From NCBI GenBank assembly GCA_964565865.1, contig CAZMGM010000023.1, positions 1-34,135 on the forward strand: a stretch of DNA of 34,135 nt, given 5' to 3'. This DNA comes from CBDAPI01 sp964565865 (GTDB taxonomy: Bacteria > Acidobacteriota > UBA6911 > RPQK01 > CBDAPI01). The notes beneath the pieces were generated by a model that was not told the origin of the DNA, ran no database searches, and saw only the letters and a list, made by a program, of their open reading frames with translations. The translations under genes were made by a program, and so were the position numbers. Of the stretch, positions 14,352 through 23,322 are shown in pieces; within the stretch, counting starts at the first letter, position 1, and each line of letters begins with the position of its first letter.

Positions 14352-16973
14352 TCAGTGGTTGTGAGCAAACTCCCTGGAAGTGATCAAAGCCCACAGTAAG
14401 TTCTCAGCGGCCTCACGGCGCGCGGTGCTCTCTTGAAAAAACAAATGTTCCACAATGTCGGACTGGCCTCTCAACAATTCGAGGACCTCAGCCCGCTCCT
14501 TCCGGCTAGGGAACCGGGACAGCGCGCCCAGGTAGAGTTCTTCAAGCAGCTCTTGGTTGCTGGCATCTGCCTTGAGAAGGCGGTCAATACGGCCGCCAAC
14601 TGCGGAGAGGTTCTCGGTATAGGTGGATCCCACCAGCGCGTGCAGGGCTTGAGCCAGACTGGCCGGGGAAAAACGTTCCGGAACGGTCAAGCGAAAGGGT
14701 CGCCCGAACACTTCCATAAACCGAGACTCCCAGCTGGAGGGTACCTTCAACTGAATGGCACGAGTCCCCAGTGGCACGCGGGCGCCACTGGGCTGTTTGA
14801 AAACGACTGCAACTCCCGCAGCCGAAGAGATTGCATCCAAAAGAACCTCAGCGTCCAGGGCTCGGGGAAGGGCATGAGAGTAGTTGATAAGATCATCCCC
14901 GTTGCTATCGTTGGGCTGGCTGGAAAGCTGGTAGGTGCGGGAGCGGACAATAGTTCGGATGAGGTGCTTCAAATCGTGCTCGTGTTCACGGAAGTCCTGA
15001 GCCAGAGCTTCCAGCAGTTCAGGGTGGGTAGGAGGATTGGCCGAGCCGAAGTCATCCACCGGGTCGACTATCCCTCTCCCGAAAAAGTGGCTCCAGATTC
15101 GGTTGACCGTGGATTCGGAAAAGTAAGGGTGGGAAGTCATCCACGCTGCCAGCGCGGCTCGCCGGTCCCGCCTGCCCGCTTCATCCAAAGTAGTACCTTC
15201 AAAAAAAGTAGGCTCGACCAGTTGCTTGGTCCGGGGATGCATGACCTGGATGAATTTCAGTGAGGCGTCACCATCGTAATCCACCTCGTGTCCGCTGGGA
15301 TCGTCAAAAACCACTTGACGGTCAATGGGATTGACCCACTCGGTAAGAGTGAGGTGACCGTAAAAAGACGCCAGACCCCAGAACTGGTCCTGGCTCCAGG
15401 CGTTGTAGGGATGATTGTGACACTGGGCGCAATCCAGCCGAAGGCCCATAAAGATGCGCACATCTTCTGCCACCAGGGTCTCAACGGGGCGGGCCTTTGA
15501 AGTGGAGCTGTAGAACCGGGAGGGTCCTTCAAATCCCTGAGCGGCGATCCGCTCCCAGGCCATCTGATCATAGGATTTATTAGTGGCAATACTGTGGCGG
15601 ACCCATTCCCAGTAGACATCCCCGGTGACCCGGAAAAGGTCCGAAAATCGGAAGGTCCAATAATCGACATATTCAGGAGACTCCAGCAGGATTTCCAGGA
15701 GCCTGTCCCGTTTTTCTGGACTCTGGTCGGTCAGGAAATTCCGTACGCGGTCGGACGGCGGTAGAGTCCCGGTGACGTCCAGGCAGACCCGTCTCAAGAA
15801 CTCCTCGTCACTGGACAGTTCTGAAGGAATGACATGCAACCTGCGAAGCTTGTCGAAAACGTGATCATCGATGAAATTCCTACGGGGTACCGGCGGGTAG
15901 TCCGACACGGGTCTGGTGATGACGCTGAACTGTACGCTAACCTCGTGGCCTGGAGCTCGAATCATGACTGCCGTCTCTCCCGGTCCGACGGCCTCGACCA
16001 GGCCGCCGATGCTGACTTTTACGACCGCTGAGTTGTTGGATTGAAAGAGCAGCCCATCGGTCACGTCCTCGCGCTCGCCGCCAGCCAGCAGTGCGGTTAC
16101 CAAAAGCTGCTGGCTGCCCGCCTCGTCCAATACCGTCAGACCGGGATAGGCCTCCAACCTTACGATCCGAAGTTCCGGCTGCTCTTCGACGAAGGGGGCG
16201 TCGTCCCGAACCCAGGTTAGGATCGTCTGATAGTCTGCAGAATCAGGTCCAAAGCGCTTTCCACCCTGGTGGGGTACCGTAAGAGTAGGTTTCAGCAACA
16301 GCAGACTGCGCTGAGGCTCGGCCAGGCTGATCCGAGGCTTCTGCGCGCCTGCTGGTTTGTCGGTGAGAACCTGGTAGGTCCCGCCTTTCAAGACCCAATC
16401 ATAGTCTTCCGCCGGGAAAAGAGAATTCAAGGAAAGCTTGAATCCACCTTTTCCTTTGACACTGCCATGGCATTCGCTGGTATTGCATCCCCGGCGCGTC
16501 AGGATCCCGCCAATGTCGCGCTGATAACTGAAGGGTCGTGGTGGCTTGGATCCCTCGATACGAAGACTGGCTGTGGCGATCTGGCCACCGACTTGTGCCT
16601 CCAGGGTCACCTCACCATCGGCCAGGGCCCGCACACGTCCCAACTCGTCAAGCTCTGCGTAGTGCTGGGGTGAAAGCGAGAATTGGGCCACTGAAGTCAC
16701 GTCTCTCTCCAGGCCATCGTCGAACTGCGCCATCACGAGAAATCTCTGGACAGCTCTGAATGCCCGAAGAGTCGCCTCGCGGGGAACGATTCGCAGAGAA
16801 TTGACCCCGGAAACTCCCGCTCTAAAGACCTCGGAGCGTGGTCCCGAAGTTGTTTTCACCGGTTCGGCAGCAAGTACCGATCCTGGAGAAAGCAGGGGTA
16901 CACCGAGGAAAATTAGGCCTGCGGTCGCCAACAGGGCCCCGGGTGCGCTTTGAGGGAAAAGCCATCGTAACAT
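14352..16973 (-). CDS. DUF1549/DUF1553 (PSCyt) protein with BIG2-type Ig domains and two heme-like Cys motifs (copy 1)
   Basis: The exported protein has 873 residues, with ATG 16973 preferred over the adjacent GTG 16976. The order is signal peptide, Ig-like BIG2 domain (about 60-140), a CX4CH motif (CNTSECH, 164-170) in the PSCyt1-like segment, a second BIG2-like domain (268-355), DUF1549 (about 368-570) with CAQCHNHP (CXXCH, 516-520), then DUF1553 (about 605-870) with SESTVNRIWSHFFGRGIVDPVDDF. The Cys-His motifs suggest covalent heme or metal binding. The family is linked by context to breakdown of complex organic matter but has no proven function. It precedes DUF1501 by 23 bp and follows the PPC gene after 157 bp. 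Confidence 0.88.
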   Translation of the reverse strand: MLRWLFPQSAPGALLATAGLIFLGVPLLSPGSVLAAEPVKTTSGPRSEVFRAGVSGVNSLRIVPREATLRAFRAVQRFLVMAQFDDGLERDVTSVAQFSLSPQHYAELDELGRVRALADGEVTLEAQVGGQIATASLRIEGSKPPRPFSYQRDIGGILTRRGCNTSECHGSVKGKGGFKLSLNSLFPAEDYDWVLKGGTYQVLTDKPAGAQKPRISLAEPQRSLLLLKPTLTVPHQGGKRFGPDSADYQTILTWVRDDAPFVEEQPELRIVRLEAYPGLTVLDEAGSQQLLVTALLAGGEREDVTDGLLFQSNNSAVVKVSIGGLVEAVGPGETAVMIRAPGHEVSVQFSVITRPVSDYPPVPRRNFIDDHVFDKLRRLHVIPSELSSDEEFLRRVCLDVTGTLPPSDRVRNFLTDQSPEKRDRLLEILLESPEYVDYWTFRFSDLFRVTGDVYWEWVRHSIATNKSYDQMAWERIAAQGFEGPSRFYSSTSKARPVETLVAEDVRIFMGLRLDCAQCHNHPYNAWSQDQFWGLASFYGHLTLTEWVNPIDRQVVFDDPSGHEVDYDGDASLKFIQVMHPRTKQLVEPTFFEGTTLDEAGRRDRRAALAAWMTSHPYFSESTVNRIWSHFFGRGIVDPVDDFGSANPPTHPELLEALAQDFREHEHDLKHLIRTIVRSRTYQLSSQPNDSNGDDLINYSHALPRALDAEVLLDAISSAAGVAVVFKQPSGARVPLGTRAIQLKVPSSWESRFMEVFGRPFRLTVPERFSPASLAQALHALVGSTYTENLSAVGGRIDRLLKADASNQELLEELYLGALSRFPSRKERAEVLELLRGQSDIVEHLFFQESTARREAAENLLWALITSREFAHNH

Positions 16974-17130
16974 CACAAAAACTCAATCCTGGTGGTCCGC
17001 CGCGAGATGTCGACAAAGGGATTCCTCGCTGGCTCCACTTCTGTAATCACCACCGTATGTACCAGAGCCTTGGCAAGCTTTCTCCTATCAGCAGACTACC
17101 TTTTCCGAACAACATTATGAGAATGAACAC

Positions 17131-19011
17131 CTAGTCTATCTTTTCTTTCCCTTCCAGATCGTTCAGTCCTGGCCCGGTCATTACTACCATCAAAGGGAGC
17201 TCCTTCCACAGGAACGGGGCTCCGGTTTTACTCCCAACCACTGGAATGGCTGCCAACTGAATCGTGTGCGGGACGGAAGTTGTGGGAGCGTCCCTTGCGG
17301 CCAACAGGACCAAAGAGATTTTCTGGGTCCGGGGAGCAAAACGATCCGGGTGGATTCTTTCCCAGGGTGCTCCCTTCGTCAAGTCTAGGGCCGCTGCTGG
17401 ATAGATCTGTACCCCAGTTGGAAGATTTCTTGCCTGAATCGAAATCTCACCCTCGAAGCCCTCCTCCCAGCTAGCAACAATCTGCAACTTACTTGCCTTT
17501 CCCCGCACCAGATTGATCTCACTGACATCGATGGTCGCAGGCGCGTCTGTGGCCTTGACCCGAACCTGTTGCTTGACCTCGAGCTCACCGACGTGCGGAA
17601 ACTGCGGCCGCACGAGGACCCTATAGTTGAAGTCGGCTCCCCCGTACCGAGAAGTCAAGTCGCGGATGCGCAGGAAGTAGGTTCCGCCGCTTTCGAAGCG
17701 AAAAATTGTCTTGGGTTCGATCGACTTCAACCAGTCGTCCCCGTCACCTCCAACTTTCCTGAATATATTGGTCAGGACTTCCTTCCCCTGCTGGTCGAAC
17801 ACGCTTAGCCATGGATTGAAGTAGGGAGGCTTCACGCGGGGAGTCTGTATCTCGAAAGCCAGAGCTTCCCCAGCCTCAACTTCCAGCCCGAAGTAGTCCT
17901 CGTCTCCGGGTGCATCGATCGTACCTGCCAGCAGGCTGGGAATAGTCAACGGCTGTGCCAGAGACGGCTCCCCATTGGGCTCCACTTCGGCCCGGGTTGA
18001 CGCCACAGGCACAGGGTCGTTACGGGGCGTGCGGCGGTCCGTTTTCTGGTCGGAGCCCGGGATCTGTAGCCCTCGCGGTCGGAGCCCGGTGATCCAATCT
18101 ACATGTAGATCTCGGCCGAAGTCTCTTGTCCGCCTGGCCCGGAGATCGGAGTGGACGAGCTCCCGCTCGGTCCATGTGCGGTCGGAGAAAGGGTCGGACT
18201 CAGCCGAGGGCACAATCCTCAGCTGGTAGCCGTAGTCGGATCCTCCCAGACCCTGGGGGATTCCGTTCTCAACCGTATGCGGTGAGCTGACTTCTACGAC
18301 ATACCAGCCATCCTCTTCAAAACGGTGAGAAAGTCTGGCCAGTTTGTGAAAAGTCTCATAAACATTGTTGCCTGTGAAGTAGGGCAGAAAGAACTTAACA
18401 GATTCGTCCCGACCTTCCAGGCGCCGGGCTCGGTGAGGATCAAACCAGCTGCCCGTAGGCTCGTACAAAACGAGGTGAGGATTGTTGAAGACATGAGGGG
18501 CTTCCGGGATAAGACCGCTGGCGGTGATCACCTCGAACTGCAACACATCCCCCGAAGTGGCCTCAAAGGCATAGAAGTCCAGTTCTCCGCTGTGGCTGAT
18601 TTGCCCGTTTACAACCGTGGGAACACCTACCGGCTGCGCCTCTCTGGCGGACTGATGAGAGGTCTCACTTTCCGGCACAGTTGGCTCGGCAACGACTTGC
18701 AGTGTCAGGGGTCTGGAGACGCCTTCGGCCGAAAAAAGCCTGAGGAGATGAACGCCGATCGCGGCGGTCGGATCCACTTCCACCTCTAGTACCGGCTGGC
18801 AGGCATCTTTGACCTCTGCCCGGAGATGGGAGCAGCAAAACAGCACCCCGGAGACACAACCGTAGTTGTGGACTTGAACCTCAAAGCGGGTCCCCCGCTG
18901 TCCTCCTAAAGGATCGATCGAGGTCTGGGCACGGAGGTGAACCGCAGGAGACAGGACAATGCCAAAGGTGAGAGCGACAGCAAGAGGAACCGCTGAGAAT
19001 CGAATCGGCAT
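17131..19011 (-). CDS. Secreted protein with two PPC (pre-peptidase C-terminal) domains (copy 1)
   Basis: The protein has 626 residues with a Sec signal peptide (about 1-28). After an Ig/TIG-like N-terminal domain (IDPLGGQRGTRFEVQV) come two PPC-type beta domains: one around 115-270 (ISHSGELDFYAFEATSGD) and one around 340-475 (EVEPNGEPSLAQ..., APGDEDYFGLEVEAGE, YFLRIRDLTSRYGG). A final Ig-like region follows. Such proteins lack visible catalytic motifs and probably bind polymers or other surface proteins in the periplasm or outside. Four cysteines cluster at 52-71 (including CCSH), absent from the paralogue at 21422-23314. It is the first gene of the minus-strand triad and is divergent from the PQQ-type gene. 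Confidence 0.85.
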   Translation of the reverse strand: MPIRFSAVPLAVALTFGIVLSPAVHLRAQTSIDPLGGQRGTRFEVQVHNYGCVSGVLFCCSHLRAEVKDACQPVLEVEVDPTAAIGVHLLRLFSAEGVSRPLTLQVVAEPTVPESETSHQSAREAQPVGVPTVVNGQISHSGELDFYAFEATSGDVLQFEVITASGLIPEAPHVFNNPHLVLYEPTGSWFDPHRARRLEGRDESVKFFLPYFTGNNVYETFHKLARLSHRFEEDGWYVVEVSSPHTVENGIPQGLGGSDYGYQLRIVPSAESDPFSDRTWTERELVHSDLRARRTRDFGRDLHVDWITGLRPRGLQIPGSDQKTDRRTPRNDPVPVASTRAEVEPNGEPSLAQPLTIPSLLAGTIDAPGDEDYFGLEVEAGEALAFEIQTPRVKPPYFNPWLSVFDQQGKEVLTNIFRKVGGDGDDWLKSIEPKTIFRFESGGTYFLRIRDLTSRYGGADFNYRVLVRPQFPHVGELEVKQQVRVKATDAPATIDVSEINLVRGKASKLQIVASWEEGFEGEISIQARNLPTGVQIYPAAALDLTKGAPWERIHPDRFAPRTQKISLVLLAARDAPTTSVPHTIQLAAIPVVGSKTGAPFLWKELPLMVVMTGPGLNDLEGKEKID

Positions 19012-19173
19012 TCCAATAACTCTCAGACCTTTAGGATGTCAACTGGTTTTGTGCCGGCCGGGTGAACGTTGCTGCGAGCCTCCACAAGGGGGCAGTCACG
19101 ATACTCGTCCCTACGATTCCTAGCCTCTGGAGTCTGCCCGCTCGATGCTAAAATGGTACCATAATTCTCTCCA
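19012..19173. promoter_or_regulatory. Divergent intergenic region between PPC copy 1 and the PQQ-type gene
   Basis: This 162-bp spacer must hold promoters for both directions. A CATAAT box at 19160-19165 on the plus strand would place transcription start only a few bases before ATG 19174, but no good -35 partner is visible. No sigma-54 site or clear operator was found. Confidence 0.3.
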
Positions 19174-20430
19174 ATGTTCGCCCCTGTTCAACGTGCAGCG
19201 TTCGTGTGTTTTCTGGCGTCCAGCGCCCACCTTGTTTGGGCACAGGACTGGCCCGAGTTTCGAGGGCCAACCGCCCAGGGACTTTCCCAGGCGATAGACC
19301 TGCCCCTGACCTGGAGCGAAGCAGAGAGCATCGCCTGGAAGATCCGGATTCCCGGCCGCGGCTGGTCCTCTCCGGTGGTGTTGGGCGGCCAAATCTGGCT
19401 GACAACGGGAGTCGATGGAGGGCGCTCATTGCAGGGAGGACACTCACTCAGGGCCGTCGGGATCGACTTCGATTCTGGTCGTATTCTCCATGACGTTGAG
19501 GTCTTTCGACTGGAGGGTCCCCCTTCACTCCACACGAAAAACACATCTGCCTCGCCCACACCCATCCTGGAAGAGGGAAGAGTCTACGTCCATTTCGGCG
19601 CCTTTGGTACAGCCGCGCTGAACAGCCAGGCAGAGATCCTATGGAAAAGCCAGCACCTGCGTTACGCCGAGTTGTACGGTCCGGCCGGGACACCGGCCCT
19701 GGGAGGAGACCTGCTGCTGGTCAGCTGTGACGGCACCGACAAACAGTTCGTTGCTGCTCTGGACAAGAACACCGGAGAAGTACGCTGGGAAACCCCTCGC
19801 GAGGACGGTGACATGGCCTATTCGACCCCTCTGGTCATCCGCAGTGAAGGGCTGGATCAGGTGATCAGCACGGGCGGCAACCAGGCCGTTTCCTACGAAC
19901 TGAGCAGCGGGAAACAACTCTGGTGGATTCGCTACCGAGGCTTCTCGCAGGTCCCCCGGCCGCTCTTCGCCCACGGGCTCGTCTACCTCTCCAACCCAGC
20001 GCGTGAAGGCCCGCCAATTCTGTATGCCGTACGTCCGCAAGGACGTGGTAACGTGACCGATTCCCACATTGCATGGACCTGGCAGCGCGGCGTTCCTGTC
20101 ACGCCCTCCCCTCTGATCGTGGGAGATGAGATCTATTTTGTGAATGATCAGGGGATCCTCACCTGTCTGGATGCCAGGGATGGAAAGGAACACTGGCGGG
20201 CTCGCCTGGGTGGAAACTTCTCGGCCTCGCCTGCCTACGCCGATGGCAAGATCTTTTTTCTGGGCGAGGAAGGGAAGACCACCGTGATTAAACCTGGACG
20301 CCACTTTGAGAAGCTGGCGGAAAACCTACTGAACGGACGAACCCTGGCCTCTATGGCCATCGCCGGTCGGTCGATTCTGATCCGAAGTGACACGCACCTG
20401 TACCGTATCGAAAAAACCGCCGCACGCTAA
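19174..20430 (+). CDS. Exported PQQ-binding-like beta-propeller protein
   Basis: The protein has 418 residues with a signal peptide ending near LVWA/QDW. The mature start DWPEFRGPTAQG is characteristic of the planctomycete-type PQQ-like beta-propeller proteins. Blade repeats of the type ALDKNTGEVRWETP (about 205-220) and CLDARDGKEHWRARLGG (about 330-347) are visible, consistent with a PQQ_2 propeller. There is no evidence of a dehydrogenase active site or calcium-site motif, so PQQ binding itself is not established. It may be a scaffold or sugar-binding periplasmic protein. It lies between the two mirrored PSCyt triads, on the same strand as the second. Confidence 0.85.
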   Translation: MFAPVQRAAFVCFLASSAHLVWAQDWPEFRGPTAQGLSQAIDLPLTWSEAESIAWKIRIPGRGWSSPVVLGGQIWLTTGVDGGRSLQGGHSLRAVGIDFDSGRILHDVEVFRLEGPPSLHTKNTSASPTPILEEGRVYVHFGAFGTAALNSQAEILWKSQHLRYAELYGPAGTPALGGDLLLVSCDGTDKQFVAALDKNTGEVRWETPREDGDMAYSTPLVIRSEGLDQVISTGGNQAVSYELSSGKQLWWIRYRGFSQVPRPLFAHGLVYLSNPAREGPPILYAVRPQGRGNVTDSHIAWTWQRGVPVTPSPLIVGDEIYFVNDQGILTCLDARDGKEHWRARLGGNFSASPAYADGKIFFLGEEGKTTVIKPGRHFEKLAENLLNGRTLASMAIAGRSILIRSDTHLYRIEKTAAR

Positions 20431-20436
20431 CTTTCC

Positions 20437-20456
20437 CCGGGGCCTAATGGACCCGG
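20437..20456 (+). other. GC-rich hairpin after the PQQ-type gene
   Basis: The arms CCGGGGCC and GGACCCGG (one mismatch, loop TAAT) lie just after the stop codon. There is no T-tract, so termination is uncertain. Confidence 0.25.
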
Positions 20457-20528
20457 GTATCCTGGTCCGACGGATTGCGAGAGACCGCCAACCAAGGTAC
20501 TATCATCATGAAGAGGAGTAGTGACACC

Positions 20529-21347
20529 ATGAGAGACTCTGTTCAACCAACCCCCGCTGGAGTCGTCGAACACCGCTTCGCAGAGAAAATGCTTGTCAGC
20601 GCATTTCTTGTTGCAGTTTTCGTCGTGGTGGTCCCCGCAGTAGCTAAGGCCCAGGAGCTCCCGGCTGAGAGATGCCCTGGTCTCGTGCTGGGCCTCCGTC
20701 ATCAGGCCAGTCAGGAATCAGTCGAGCTGCCTTTTAAGCAGCCTCCCGACTCCGCTGGAACAACCAGACTCATCCAGGGGCGTGACGACCACGGCTTTAC
20801 CTGGTACATGGTCGGAGACTACGATTCCGCCAACACCTGTAACGTGTACTGGGCTCCACCTCCAGGCGTGGTGGTTGGATTGCGCCACAGTAGCAGCAAT
20901 GACGGCCAGAAAATCACCATGTACGGCTACGAAGCCAGCGGTAAATCTCCCCGCAAGATCTGCAGTCTTCTCACCAAAATGGCGGGCGGTTCCAGCGGGG
21001 AAGAATTGTTCTGGTATGAAAATCGCGGTCACGATTACTATGATCCCATGGAAGTCGGGATGAACGTTCTGCCCCGGGGGACGGTGTTTTGCCTTCGGAA
21101 CACGGTGAGCCAGAACAGTGGGAGCCTGACCGTTTGTAGACTGGAGGGGGCGGAGTACTCCTCAATCGAAGCCGACCAAAACTTGCGACAGGCACGCCAG
21201 AGTGGTGATTCCCAGGCCATTCAGCGGGCCCTCGAAGGGGTGCCTCCAGGGTTCACTTTGATGCGCGGAGGGGGCCCCGGTGATCAAGGTGACGATGGCT
21301 TTGTCTGGTTCGAAAAAGTGACAGGTCCGGAACCCTGGGGACCTTAA
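20529..21347 (+). CDS. Unrecognised secreted protein with three degenerate internal repeats
   Basis: Start candidates are ATG 20475, 20508 and 20529; the last is preceded by AGGAG 10 nt upstream. A long basic leader and hydrophobic core end near VAKAQ, so the product is probably exported. I do not recognise the family. The mature part holds three units that open with (P)G-x-V-x-x-LR-(H/N)-x-x-S-(Q/N) and close with an aromatic (F)-x-W-(Y/F)-(E/M) motif. In the 290-residue frame from 20475 they are about 68-112 (LVLGLRHQASQ to FTWYM), 130-182 (VVVGLRHSSSN to LFWYE) and 201-280 (TVFCLRNTVSQ to FVWFE). Several cysteines could form disulfides. The spacing and hydrophobic pattern suggest a small beta-rich repeat domain. 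It sits between the PQQ-type gene and PPC copy 2. Confidence 0.72.
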   Translation: MRDSVQPTPAGVVEHRFAEKMLVSAFLVAVFVVVVPAVAKAQELPAERCPGLVLGLRHQASQESVELPFKQPPDSAGTTRLIQGRDDHGFTWYMVGDYDSANTCNVYWAPPPGVVVGLRHSSSNDGQKITMYGYEASGKSPRKICSLLTKMAGGSSGEELFWYENRGHDYYDPMEVGMNVLPRGTVFCLRNTVSQNSGSLTVCRLEGAEYSSIEADQNLRQARQSGDSQAIQRALEGVPPGFTLMRGGGPGDQGDDGFVWFEKVTGPEPWGP

Positions 21348-21356
21348 TCCAGGGTT
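21331..21356 (+). terminator. Perfect inverted repeat spanning the stop codon of the repeat protein
   Basis: The arms AACCCTGG (21331-21338) and CCAGGGTT (21349-21356) enclose a 10-nt loop that contains the TAA stop. The following bases TGTGTGG are only partly T-rich. It could act as a weak terminator or an mRNA-stabilising hairpin between this gene and the PPC triad. Confidence 0.45.
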
Positions 21357-21421
21357 TGTGTGGCGGATCCTATGATACGATACTCAATGGCCTTGTGTGT
21401 TTGAAATAGGAGATGGGGGCT

Positions 21422-23314
21422 TTGCTCGTCCAAAGTAGAAAAAAGTCAGGCAGGCTATGTTGTGCATGTATTAGTAGTCTGCTAATCCTGGTCCTATTTG
21501 TTCAAACCAAACACCTGAGAGCAGAAACTCCCACCCGAGAACTCTTTCCCGAGCCTACGATTGCTTCTATATTCCCACTGGGTGGCCAGCAGGGGACCGA
21601 GATTCAGCTCGAGATTCGAGGAGAGGCATTGGACGGAGCCTATGCTGTTCTCTTTGAGTCCCAGGGAGTAAAGGCTCAGGTTCGAAACGTCGCTGAGATC
21701 GAACCGGAAGGTAAGGAGTCTGAGGATCCTTCTGAAGAGTCTGCCCAGGAAGAGGAGCAGCCTCCCCCAGTCTTCCGGGTCTCTGTACAGGTCGCCATTG
21801 ACCGGTCAGTGCCGGCTGGAGTGCATTCCCTTCGACTCATCTCACCGCGGGGCGTATCCAATGCTCTTCGTTTCCGCGTCGATGAACGTGAAGTAGCTGA
21901 AGAGGCCAACACACCTCATTCCTCGATGATGGAGGCCCAGGAATTAACGATTCCGGCGATCATCAACGGCAGGATTAGCCAGCATGGTGAGTGGGACTAT
22001 TATGCGTTCGAGGCCAGTACTCCGCAGGAACTATCTTTTGAAATCGATCTGGCTCAGCACTTTGAACCTCGGATTGCTCTCTATCAGCCAACTCCAAGCT
22101 GGCTCGACCCGGACCGGCCCACACGACTCCTCTTTGATGGAGAGAGGGAGACCGACCTCATGCCTCTTCGTCCCCGCTTCTTGCATCGGGTGGAGCCGGG
22201 TCGCTACCTGATCGAGGTTGGATCTCTGTTTGGAAAGGGCGGCCCCGACTGTGGATATCAGTTACGGGTTCTTCCTGCCGGAGAGTCCGATAATGAACAG
22301 AAGGAAGCTGAGTGGCAGGAGCGACTTTTTACCCGTACGATCGAGCCCGGCTGGATTCAGGATCTCTGGGCCAGAACCGTGAGGGTGGAGGATCCAGAGT
22401 CCGATAGCTCCGAGCGACCGTCGCAGACAGGTGCGCTCGAGGTGGCTCCGGATTCGACTCTGACCCTAATGAATCAGCCTCCTGAACAGCTGGTCCGTTT
22501 GCAGGAAGTTGAGCCAAATGAGCTGCCTAAGCAAGCGCAGGAAATTGCCGTAGGGACGATGATCGACGGGAGCATCGGTACCCCAGGCGACCGGGACACC
22601 TTTCGGTTTGAGGCGGAAGCAGGACAGCAAGTGGTTCTTGAGGTGGCCACTCCTCAAGTTGCTCCCCCCCATTTCAACCCTCGCCTGGAACTGCGTAGTG
22701 AAGACGGAAGCGAGGTGTTGACCAGTGTTCACCTGAGAAAAAGCCTCTATGGCGGCGGCGGCCCCAGTGACTATCTGAAAGCCGTTGAGCCCAAGATGAT
22801 TTACGATGTTGAGCGAAACGGTCGCTACACCCTCGAAATCCGCGATGTGACCTCTCGATATGGCGATGCAGACTATGCCTATCGCCTGGTAGTCCGAAAT
22901 CAGATTCCCCATGTTGGGGCCTTCGAAGTGAACCCCCGCGACCGAATCAACCTGATACCAGGGCAAGCCAAGAAAGTGAATGTTGTTACCTATCAGGAGG
23001 AAGGTTTTAGCGGCGACGTACTCTTTACCTTCTCCGGTTTACCGCAGGGTGTGACCGTTTCTCCGGGGGCCGAGGTTGTTGGGAAGAAAAGGCCCAATGA
23101 CGTGAGCGAAAACGAGGAAACTTTTGTGCCTGACATGCAAACAACGACGCTTGTTCTGATGGCTGATTCGGATGCGCCCATCACCCGGAAGCCCTTGTGG
23201 CTGAGCCTGAAAGCCCGGCCAGTTGTAGGGGGGCAGGTCGGCTCAACCCTGCCCGTGGCGGAGATCCCCCTTATGGTCGTCAAACCGGACAGTGTAGATC
23301 TCAGCAAAGAGTGA
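21422..23314 (+). CDS. Secreted protein with PPC domains (copy 2)
   Basis: The only good ribosome site, AGGAG (21408-21412), directly abuts ATG 21413, so initiation is more likely at TTG 21422, 9 nt downstream; either start gives the same basic-hydrophobic signal peptide. The mature protein parallels copy 1: an Ig/TIG-like domain (SIFPLGGQQGTEIQLEI), a PPC domain with ISQHGEWDYYAFEAS, and a second with EVEPNELPKQAQ, TPGDRDTFRFEAEAGQ and YTLEIRDVTSRYGDAD. It carries an acidic Glu/Ser/Pro insert at about 97-122 that copy 1 lacks. It ends 8 bp before the DUF1549/DUF1553 gene, a tight operon. Non-catalytic binding or scaffolding role inferred. Confidence 0.85.
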   Translation: MLVQSRKKSGRLCCACISSLLILVLFVQTKHLRAETPTRELFPEPTIASIFPLGGQQGTEIQLEIRGEALDGAYAVLFESQGVKAQVRNVAEIEPEGKESEDPSEESAQEEEQPPPVFRVSVQVAIDRSVPAGVHSLRLISPRGVSNALRFRVDEREVAEEANTPHSSMMEAQELTIPAIINGRISQHGEWDYYAFEASTPQELSFEIDLAQHFEPRIALYQPTPSWLDPDRPTRLLFDGERETDLMPLRPRFLHRVEPGRYLIEVGSLFGKGGPDCGYQLRVLPAGESDNEQKEAEWQERLFTRTIEPGWIQDLWARTVRVEDPESDSSERPSQTGALEVAPDSTLTLMNQPPEQLVRLQEVEPNELPKQAQEIAVGTMIDGSIGTPGDRDTFRFEAEAGQQVVLEVATPQVAPPHFNPRLELRSEDGSEVLTSVHLRKSLYGGGGPSDYLKAVEPKMIYDVERNGRYTLEIRDVTSRYGDADYAYRLVVRNQIPHVGAFEVNPRDRINLIPGQAKKVNVVTYQEEGFSGDVLFTFSGLPQGVTVSPGAEVVGKKRPNDVSENEETFVPDMQTTTLVLMADSDAPITRKPLWLSLKARPVVGGQVGSTLPVAEIPLMVVKPDSVDLSKE

Positions 23315-23322
23315 CTGGATAA

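Noticed and set aside
14433..15263. 276-codon plus-strand open frame inside the DUF1553 region.
   Set aside because: Antisense shadow of DUF1549/DUF1553 copy 1.
18800..18870. CCSH in PPC copy 1 as a heme or metal motif.
   Set aside because: It does not fit CXnCH spacing and is absent from the paralogue; disulfides are a simpler explanation.
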